A DNA stretch of 64,000 bases, from assembly GCA_024500155.1 (NCBI GenBank), contig CM044877.1:33293001-33357000 (forward strand). The letters run 5' to 3'. The stretch comes from Chenopodium formosanum (lineage: Eukaryota > Streptophyta > Magnoliopsida > Caryophyllales > Amaranthaceae). Positions 43,659 to 52,253 of this stretch are shown here, one piece after another. Position 1 is the stretch's first letter; every line of letters starts with the position of its first letter. The notes below the pieces were generated by a model. The model searched no databases and was not told the origin of the DNA. It was given only the letters and a program-made list of their open reading frames with translations. A program made the translations under genes and the position numbers.

Positions 43659-44798
43659 GAATTGTAAATTTTTTGTAAACAAAAAGTCTATTAATGAGAA
43701 ATTAGGCTTTGTTTTCAATTGTGTTGTTATCTTTAAAATTACTATTTTGTCTGGGCAACGCTCAAACAGATTTTTTGCTAAACCAACTAAGTTCGAAACT
43801 TAGTGGTGAATTCAACGTTCAAATAACATGCGGCTAATGGCCAGATTGATAAACTAGGCACAAAAACGCTTAATACCTATACAACCGGTCTCGAACAAGA
43901 CCAAAGGCCAATGGGCAGATGGTTGCTTATTTTACAAAACCGTCTGTCAACCATCTGCCCCAATATGGAAAACGGCGCCCGACGACACCCCTCCGGATGC
44001 AGTTGTCGCAGAGAGCAGACTCTTTGTCAACTCTACGTATCTATGTAGACGGCAACGATTGAACGACCAAATTGGTCAACTCATAGCCTTCTGACCAGAA
44101 TAGTCTACAGAATGATTAAGCTTCCAAAATACCGGATGCCCTGAGGTATCAGTCGGTTTTTGACTGAAGTTCTTACTTATATTATTTATTCCAAAATTGC
44201 ACACTTTTTCCCGATTAGGGCAAAAGAGTTTTGTGTAATGGCTATGCAACAACCCTAGACGGAATATTACCACTTAGGTAAGAGGCTTGAAGCACCCGTT
44301 TAAATGGCCGGCTGTGCACTTTGTTTGGGGCAATCACTATTGTGATTGATTGGCCTAAAAATATCTCATACTTCTCCTAGTATCAAATGTTTTCAAGCCA
44401 ATCAATCAATTTGAAATGAAACCAACCGCACAGCCGTCCAGGGGCTAGAACAGCCGGATTACAATCAACCGCATGCTTTTTATAAGTTAGGCAAAATATT
44501 AACGAATTGCAGTATATACGTAAAATTCAATTCAAAAAATTCAGACGCAAATGAAAGGAAAACATGTATAAAAAAAACGACTGAGTCGGAATACTTCATT
44601 CATTAAATTGAAAACGGCACAAGGGCTAGAATAATTTTTAACCAGAATCACATCCGGTGAAGAAACAAGAAAAAATTGTTAACCCAACTCCTTAGTTGGT
44701 AAAAGTAAAGCACACTCGGCTAACAAGCCAAAAAGGAAAGTAAATGACATACTACTGTAGAATTTGGGGAGGTTGGTTTAAGGAAGAGGTGGAGGCTG
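43659..44798. other. Conserved Tat spacer, element H, with hairpin
   Basis: Full spacer without coding potential. The hairpin arms GATTGATTGGC (44344-44354) and GCCAATCAATC (44397-44407) pair perfectly over 11 bp. A second, copy-specific inverted repeat GGGCAGATGGTTG / CAACCATCTGCCC lies at 43913-43925 and 43948-43960. Confidence 0.7.
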
Positions 44799-47490
44799 CT
44801 AACACGTTTGGTTTTGTCTGGAAGGGAAGGCTTCAGATTGATTATCAGTCGCCTGAGGTTGGCTGTCCTGATTTTGCTCATCCTCCGTCTGCTCCTCTTC
44901 ATTGTCTGAGACTTCATATCCCAGTTCAGCGGCCCACTCTTTGAAGCGAGGCGGAGTTGCCTCTCCCAAAACTTGAGCGTCATACACCGAAGTGGCATAA
45001 TCATACCTAAGTTTGTAGACGTCAAAGTCCACATCCGGATAGAGGAACCCCAGGCAATCTTCAGCCGGGCTGCATTGTCCCGCTCATTCTCCTCGCTCAT
45101 CCGGGTTTGCTCCTTAGCAATCTCTTCTGCCACTGGTTCCGCAGGTTGATGATCTCCACCCCCAATTGGGCGACGTCTGCTCGAAGCTTCGTGTTCTCCT
45201 TTTCAGCGTCTTCTAATGCCTTGAGCTTAGCTTTAGCATTTGCCAGTTTTTAATCAAGGTCATTAGCCCGGCTGTTGGCTTCATCGTTAGCAGCCGTCAA
45301 ACTCCGCATCCGCTCCTCCTATTTCAACTGTATTGCTTTAATCATTAAATCACACATGTAATTAGCATATTCAGCAGAGTTGAGATTTTCAGTGGCCCTC
45401 CGTTTGGCATCATTTACCTCTTCTTGTTTTTGCCTTAAGGGGCCCCGGAGCCCATCCACCCTCAGTATAACCTGAGAAAGGACAGCCGGATTATGAAATA
45501 CTTGGTAAAAATAGAAGAAAATTATCTGAATCAAGTTGAAGAATCGTTACCTCAGCAAGTTGGCCCATAATCCGGTCAAAGTCCACTACCTGCTTATTAG
45601 GTATGGAGTTCTTCTCAGACCGGGTGAGGGTCCTCACCATTCGTTTAGCAAACCTAGGAAGATCCGGCTCGTCGGATGTAAGATCTACACCAAAAGAAGT
45701 ACTTGGTGAGAGGGATGCAGCGTAGTTGGCATTCATTTGTTGCCGGCTGCTGACTAAACCCCCAGAAGGGTCAACCTTAGTCTTGACTCGCATAAAGTCA
45801 AGCGGCCAAGGAAGTTCAATGTTGTTCTTACCTTGGGTTTGAGGACGGGGCTTAGAGGCATCCTCCTCCCTAGTCGTTGTCGCACCGGCTGCAACATTGG
45901 CTGGCTGGCCACCCTTCGATGCCGTAGAGGCATCCGACGCTTTCTTCCCTGAACATTCTAAGCTTTCACTCAGAATCTTCATGGTAGGAGGAGATTTGCC
46001 ACTGGTCATAGAACGATCCGGATTGGCAGTAGAAGTTGACTGGCACTGATTCTTTTTTGCAGCCTTGGCAGCCGGAGTTTTGTCCTGCTCCTCCCCTTTT
46101 CTTTTGAAAAGCTTGGAGATGGAGCGTGGAACGCGTTAAGTGGAATCCTGCAAATAAAGAATCAAATGTTACCAGCCGACAAAAACTCTTGGAAGAAATT
46201 TAAAGGAAACTAGACAGGTCAGGAGGTCTTACCATGCCTTTCTTGGCCTCGACGGCTGCTCTCTTAGAGAGCACGCTTTCTTTGCGCAGCAGACTTAGCA
46301 AGAATTTTTTGTCGGATCAAACATCTTCAAGGCGTCGGCTGTAAGAATAAAATAAAAAGTTAGAGAAAATAATAAAAAGTAAAGTATAAAAACAAAAGCA
46401 ACAGAAAAGCCTAATTCAAAGTGGATCTACCCTTGGGAAACATGGTGCTTAACTAGTAGGTAGACAGGAATTCTTTCATCCTTGAAGAAGTCCGGGTGGG
46501 TGATCAAGTTCTTTGGCACAATAATATGAGTCCCATCCCCCAAGGGCTCAGTTGTGGTTTCGAAGAAACCCGGCTCCATTATTTACTCCCGGGCCCTAGA
46601 AGAGACCGTCGGGAGAGGACATTTCCTGCCCAGGAGAACCGGTTCCTTATTGTACCGGCGTAACGTTCGATTGTGTCTCAGAGTGGGTGAGGAGACCAAA
46701 TAAAACATTTCCTTCCACCCGGACCATTTGGACACCTTGTCTAAAGTCATCAAGTACTGGGGCAGAGTGGTAAGAGTATACCATGCCCCATGACCGTTTG
46801 GGGCCTTACTCCAATAGTGCATATGAGCAAAGGCAGAGAAGATGGGGGCAATATTCTTGAGCACGCAGGCGGCAATATAACTCAAAATATTCACCCTTGA
46901 GTTTGAGGTGAGCTGCCAAACATCCAGATCATACCCCTTCAAGATTTTCCTAATCCTGGTATGGAGGGGAAATCGGAGGCCTGCTTCTTTTACTGCCTCA
47001 TAGCAGACAAAATAGTTGTCTACATTTTCTATGTTGTCCTTCAGGCCATAACCGCGTCCCCAGGAGAAACTATAATATCTCACCCCTTTCCAAAGGGGTG
47101 CTTCTCTTTGAAAGTCCTGAAGCCACTCTTCAGCAGGGCTATATCACCCGGAAGCATTCTTATCTTCTTCGGGTCAGGGTTGTCAGAAACTTTTGCCTGC
47201 TGCCCATAGTCAGCCGCAAAATTATCTTGATCGGAGTTAGAGGCCGCGACTCCCAATCTTTCGGCGGCTTCATTACCGCCTATCTCTTCCCCGGATCCAG
47301 TACATGAGGCGACCTCTTCACCGTCTACCTCCCTTACACTTGAGCTCCCGGAGGAAGAGGGAGCCTCATCGTTAGAACCACTTCTCTCCTCCGAATCCTC
47401 ATGTTCCCCATCCGGAACAACCTCGTCGGCGGACATTTTCATAGCACGCCAGCTCTTAGACTTTCTGGCCATTTGTTTTACTCTAGCCAT
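44799..47490 (-). pseudogene. Tat eORF, element H (near full length)
   Basis: This is the most complete eORF attached to a 3' LTR. ATG at 47490; MARVKQMARKSKSWR, H3-like with two changes in ten. The acidic stretch DGEHEDSEERSGSNDEAPSS is followed by the core entry IRMLPGDIALLKSGFRTFKEKHPFGKG, a frameshift near 47080, then CYEAVKEAGLRFPLH, ILKGYDLDVWQLTSNSRVNILSYIAAC, AFAHMHYWSKAP, DKVSKWSGWKEMFYL and RRYNKEPVLLGRK to 46583. Introns separate later exons: a Ser/Ala-rich linker and DLTSDEPDLPRFAKRMVRTLTR (46009-45550), coiled coil (45534-45200) and the C-terminal DFDVYKLRYDYATSVYDAQ with an acidic Gln-rich tail (45032-44799). Frameshifts make it a pseudogene. Confidence 0.75.
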
Positions 47491-48037
47491 TGTGTCCTGC
47501 ACAGACACAAAGAGGGAGGAATTCGTGGATAAGCACAGTAGTTCCGACAGTCAAGAAAAGGCACCCCTGTTCTAGATTCAGCCGTTCGGGAGACCGGCTG
47601 AGGTAGTGCCGAGTGTGTTGATTAAGAGCTTATTTTATTTTTAAAGACTATGTATACAGACGGAAAAAAGAATGTATACAATTTGAAAAGAAGGAAAAGC
47701 TAAAAATGGTACAGGCGATTACCTTGCGTTAACTCTAGAAACTCTGAAAACTACTAAAGACGGTGACCGGGTGTTGCAAAGTTAGCACACGAAAATCTTG
47801 ATCTGATGCAGACTAAACCGTAGCATCACTCTCTAAAAATCTCTCTTTCTCTCTCTAGAAAGTAAAATAAAATGAAATAGTGAGAGAAGGGAGGGGGATA
47901 AACTTCTATTTATAGAAGGGTGAAACGGGGGCATCCTCGTCATACTTTAAATTTGTCGTTGTTATTGTTCACCTTTCATAGGTGGACACGTGTCACATGC
48001 ATCACGTGACATCCACGTGACCCCTGTGAGGGGCAAA
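47491..48037 (-). promoter_or_regulatory. eORF promoter and 5'UTR intron, element H
   Basis: Minus-strand TATAAATA (47907-47914), CT-rich leader, donor-like AAGGTAATCGCC near 47716-47727, acceptor GTGTCTGTGCAG before the ATG. G-boxes GACACGTGTC (about 47986-47995) and CACGTGAC pairs lie between TATA and LTR. Polypurine tract GTGAGGGGCAAA at 48026-48037. Confidence 0.6.
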
Positions 48038-48530
48038 TGTTTAGGGTAAAAATACCCAAGACATGTGGACCAATAAGAGAAGGCCACGTGTCAAGCTTAG
48101 GCTGGCCAAAGTGGCCCAATAGCCATCTGACACGTGTCCCCTTCAGATAACTTCTGAAATTGCGGCCTTCAAGGGCCAAAATCCCAAGATGCACGGTAAT
48201 ACGACGCAACCCACTAAAATCTAGGTCAAGTGACCTAGATATGGGCACACCTACCAACGACCCTTTAAATAGGGAGATATTTCCCCATTTTGGGGACACA
48301 ATCAATCATTTATTACATCTACTTTCTCTCTCATCAGAGAAACTCATGAGCTTGAAATCCAATTAGATACCCACCTAAATTTTCGCACTCTTTATTCTCT
48401 TTCAAGTTACTAACTTGATCATCGGAGGCGGAGCTCTGACAACTGAAGTCTCCGTTGTTTTACAGGTGTAGCTCGAGCCGGACTCATCTTTGTGACGTAA
48501 CTCTCCCGAGGGACAAAAACACCCAAAACA
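48038..48530 (+). repeat. Tat 3' LTR of element H
   Basis: 493 bp, TGTTTAGGGTAAAAATACCC to CACCCAAAACA, directly followed by Athila protease sequence. Its gag-direction TATA is changed to TTTAAATAGGG. Pairs with the truncated LTR at 26475-26873. Confidence 0.85.
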
Positions 48531-49001
48531 AGTGGCAAGAAACATTGTAATGAGATAGTTTCGGTAGAGCTTGGTGAGTGTTGTAGTGCTTTGATTCACA
48601 ATGACCTCCCCAAGAAGATGAAAGATCCGGGTAATTTCTCCATTCATTGCAAAATTAAGAGTAAGTTGTTTGAGAATGCTTTGTGTGATTTGGGTGCTAG
48701 TGTAAGCATAATGCCCTTCTCGGTCTTCAAGAAGTTAAAGCTAGGAGAACTTCTTCCTACCAACATGACTTTGCAATTGGCCGATAGGTCCATCAAGTTT
48801 TCAAAGGGAAGAGTTGAGGATGTTCCCCTTAAGATAGGTGGTTTTACAATTCCCGTTGATTTCATTGTGCTTGAAATAGAAGAAAATGACCACATTCCTA
48901 TTATCTTAGGGAGACCGTTTTTAGCTACTTCGGGAGCTTTGATTGATGTTAAGGGAGGTTGTATTACTTTAAGAGTTGGTAACAACAAAGAAAACTTTTA
49001 A
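48531..49001 (+). pseudogene. pol: Athila aspartic protease
   Basis: An open frame of 137 codons begins in NDLPKKMKDPGNFSI. The active site is LCDLGASVSIMP (Asp-Leu-Gly in place of Asp-Thr-Gly is usual in Athila), followed by MTLQLADRSIKF and PIILGRPFLATSGALIDV. The domain looks intact but is cut off from gag (25898-26474) by element H, and RT is absent downstream. Confidence 0.85.
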
Positions 49002-49494
49002 CTAAAACCAATGCATGAGTCCTTATCCCTTGTGAAAGGAATCAAGAATTATGATTCCCGTCATTCTTTTGATAATGTGTATGTGATTGATTCTTCATCT
49101 AACAATATTCATGATATTTTTTGATGATATACTTGTGAGTTTTGATTGCATGAAAGTTAGTGAATATAAGAAGGAGCTTTCAAAGGCTATGAACGAAGAG
49201 GAGATTGACATTCCTCATTGGTTTGAGCTCTACCCTCGAGAGGAAGAGGATGATTCCATGGATGTAGATGGTGTGAAACCGTCTACAAAAAGAAACAAAG
49301 TCAAGAAGAAAGCAAGAGCTTTGAGGAAGAAGAGAATAAGATTGAAGTTGAGAAATGAAAAGATTGTTTTTTATGTGCAAGCAAGTGAAGTCTTGTCAAG
49401 CAACAATGAGAGGTTGCTTAAAAGTGAAGGAGAAGTTGTTTTATCCGCTACCTTGGATAAGGTGGTGTACTTTGACCCTTCGTGCTATGGATGA
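49002..49494 (+). pseudogene. Athila region after protease (decayed pol remnant)
   Basis: Frame 49135-49494: acidic segment EEIDIPHWFELYPREEEDD, then a Lys/Arg-rich stretch (KRNKVKKKARALRKKRIRLK), and ATLDKVVYFDPSCYG. The RT, RNase H and integrase normally expected between protease and this point are deleted. I do not recognise the domain. Confidence 0.45.
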
Positions 49495-50689
49495 AGGGTT
49501 GATCTTAGGACCTTAAGCAAGCGCTTCCTGAAAGGTAACCCGGAGATTTCTAACCTTTTTTTTTTATTTCTTTTTTTCTTAAGTTTTCTTCTTTTAGATT
49601 TTTTTTTCTTTTCTTTCACTTATTTTTCTTTTAGATTTATAGGTTGAATTCTCGGAGTTGGATTACATCATGTGGGAACGAGCAATGGAATGGTGTTACG
49701 TGGTTTTTGATGTGTTTATATTCAATTTTATAGAAATTTTAAGGTAAAAGGGGTAAGAATTAATAGTAAGGTAAGATTGGAAATTTGTGCTTAAGTTTGA
49801 AGAAAATTTGAACTTGGTGAGTTCATCGTGGTGCTACCATTATTTTAGGGGTGTTGAACCCACATTCTTTATATTTAGAAACTAATCGTTATGATGGGGT
49901 CAAAAATCCCGGAATGATAGTTATCAAAGCACCCACGCATGAGCGCACCCCCCCAGCCGTGCCTTATCTATTCTTTCTTCTTATTTCTTTTCCCTCATTT
50001 CCTCTTCACCCTCATTTCTCATGCACTCTTTCCCCTTCACCCTCATCCGCACCGCACCATACCTTTCTCACCTTCATCAATTTTCACTCAAATTCCTCCA
50101 AATTTCCATTACAATTCATCAAATCCTCTTACAATTCTTCCATTCTAAAACAAAATTCATACTACATTTCATACATAACAACCACCATTCTCTCTCATCT
50201 ATTGTTGAAGCTGATTTTGAGATTTTCGTTTGTGTGGAAATTGGTGGCTAAAGCTTGCTCTAACTTGCTTCTTGTATTGTATAATCATCTACTAGCTCTT
50301 ACTCTTAATTGCTTTATTATAACATATAATTGCATGTTTTAGGTAGTTAATGGGTATGAATAGTAGTTGTATGTATTTTGGTGGTTTTGATGTTTGAAAT
50401 TGGATTTTGGTTGGTTATTGTTGAGAATTTTTGTGTTCGGATTTTTGGTAGTGCTACATTGATAATGTTGAGCTTTGGTTCTTGGTTCCTTTGTGCTTGG
50501 TGTATGGTTTGAATTCATTTGTTGGCTTGAATTGGTGGTAATTGTGTGCATTTGGGATTGCTCGACTTTGGTAGTGAGTTGTTACTTGTCGGTATTGGTA
50601 AAGGAGTTTGTTGAGGCATTCTAGATTGTTGGTTGGAGTTTCTTGTGGTGATTGTGGTGTATTGAGTTGCTATCTTTGAAAATTCATCA
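49495..50689 (+). other. Athila non-coding region between pol and the downstream ORF
   Basis: It starts with GACCTTAAGCAAGCGCTTCC...GGTAACCCGG, a phrase that in Athila elements follows pol. Then come poly-T tracts (49555-49640), AT-rich sequence and a CT-rich patch (about 49935-50165). No conserved coding sequence was seen. Confidence 0.5.
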
Positions 50690-51198
50690 TGTCTAAACAC
50701 ATCAAAAGCCTCTACCTCACAACATCGTCAACCTACCCCTATCCCAAACTTCGAATTACCGACCCTATTCAAAAAGCTAGATACACGAAACTCAAAGCAA
50801 ACCGTTCCCTCAAACCTTCCTGACACTACTTTCAAGCGGACATGATTAAGTTTGGAATTGATGAGGATTTAAGGGAATTTCTTAATAACCTTTACATGGG
50901 ATCTTTTGTGAGCCGGAGCTTCCGTACATATGTTCAATCGACTTTGGAGTTCTTGGCCATGGTTGATCTTGTGGTGGTCGAGGGTGGTATCTACCGTGTC
51001 CGATTTCAGCTCTTCAACATTCAATTTAATCAATGCCTAGAAGAGTTCAATATGGCTCTAGGCTTCGATTAAAATTCAGATATTTTGGATCCCGAGCTCT
51101 TCTTCAATGATGAATATGATCAGAATTCATGGTGGACGATATTTCTGGATGTGGTGACTTTGTGACCCGATATGCCAAGATTAGTAAGGTGTACTAGC
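50690..51198 (+). pseudogene. ATHILA-type ORF, N-terminal part
   Basis: It begins MSKHIKSLYLTTSS at 50690, then DPIQKARYTKLKANRSLKPS, a TGA at about 50821, and FGIDEDLREFLNNLYMG...FRTYVQSTLEFLAMVDL...YRVRFQLFNIQFNQCLEEFNMALGFD. The pattern (tyrosine, leucine-rich, FRLFN..LEEF) is that of ATHILA ORF proteins as I know them. It is cut by element E at 51199. Confidence 0.55.
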
Positions 51199-51691
51199 TG
51201 TTTTGGGTGTTTTTTGTCCCTCGGGAGAGTTACGTCACAAAGATTGGTCTGACTGAGCTACACCTGCACAAACAACGGAGACTCCGGGTGGTGGAGCTCC
51301 GCCTCCAAAGATCAAGTTAGTAACTTGAAGGAGAATAAAGAGTACGGAAATTTAGGTGGGGATATGCTTGGATTCGAAGCTCAGGTGTTTCTCTGATGAG
51401 AGAGAAAGTAGATGTAATAAATGTAATGTGTCCCCAAAATGGGGAAATATCTCCCTATTTATAGGGTCATTAGTAGAAGTGCCCCTATCTAGGTCACTTG
51501 ACCTAGGTTTTAGTGGGATCCGCCAAATTACGGCGCTTCTTGGGATTTGGGCCATTGAAGGCCGCCATTTCAGAAGCTTATTTGAAGGGGACACATGTCA
51601 AGAGGTTATTGGGCCACTTGAGCCATCCTGAACTTAACACGTGGCCTCCTCTCATTGGTTCACATGTCTAGGGTAATTTTTACCCTAAACA
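51199..51691 (-). repeat. Tat 3' LTR of element E (complete, inverted)
   Basis: 493 bp on the minus strand, TGTTTAGGGTAAAAATTACCC to ACACCCAAAACA, with a gag-direction TATA at 51456-51463. The target on the left ends CTAGC; the right end of element E is outside the window. Confidence 0.9.
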
Positions 51692-52247
51692 TTTGCACCT
51701 CACAAGGGTCATGTGAATGTCACGTGATGCTTGTGAAACGTGTCCACCTATCAAAGGTGACCAATAATAACGGATAGTAAAATTTGAAATTCAAACGGGG
51801 TTGCCCCCGTTTTCACCTTCTATAAATAGAAGTTTACCCCTCCCCCCCTCTCTCCTCACTTCATTTTCATTTGACTTTCTAGAAAGAGAGAGAGATTTTT
51901 AGAGAGAGATTCTCTGCTTCCGTCTGCATCAAAGTTTTCCGGATTTTTGTGTGCTAACCTTGCAACAACTAGTCACTGTCTATAGTAGTTTTCAGATTTT
52001 TCAAGGTTAAACTTAAGGTAACCGCCTATACCATTTTTAGTTTTTATCTTGAATTTTGTATACATTCTTTTTTTCCGTCTGTATACATAGTCTTAGAAAT
52101 AGAATGAGTTCTCAATCCACACACTCGGCACTGCCTAGGACACTCAGCCGGTCTCCTAGAACGGCTGAGTCTAGAACAGGGGTGCCTTTTCTGGAATGTT
52201 GAAACTGTTGGGCTCATCTCCGAATTCCTCCCTTTTTGTCTGTGTAG
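51692..52247 (+). promoter_or_regulatory. eORF promoter, untranslated exon 1 and intron, element E
   Basis: TATAAATA at 51822-51829, CT-rich initiator region, exon 1 to 52017 with no ATG by eye, donor AAG|GTAACCGCC at 52018, acceptor TGTGTAG|GACACA at 52247. Once spliced, the first ATG is that of the H3-like N-terminus at 52254. An intronic ATG at 52104 opens a short frame ending TGT-TGA, and a peptide like it occurs in other copies. Confidence 0.65.
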
Positions 52248-52253
52248 GACACA

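Noticed and set aside
49135..49494. Basic ORF as a host DNA-binding gene
   Set aside because: It lies collinear between Athila protease and the post-pol phrase, so a pol remnant is more likely.
49851..50342. A 163-residue ORF as a membrane protein
   Set aside because: It is low-complexity CT-rich DNA in the Athila non-coding region. Overlapping frames are equally open and no other copy is available.
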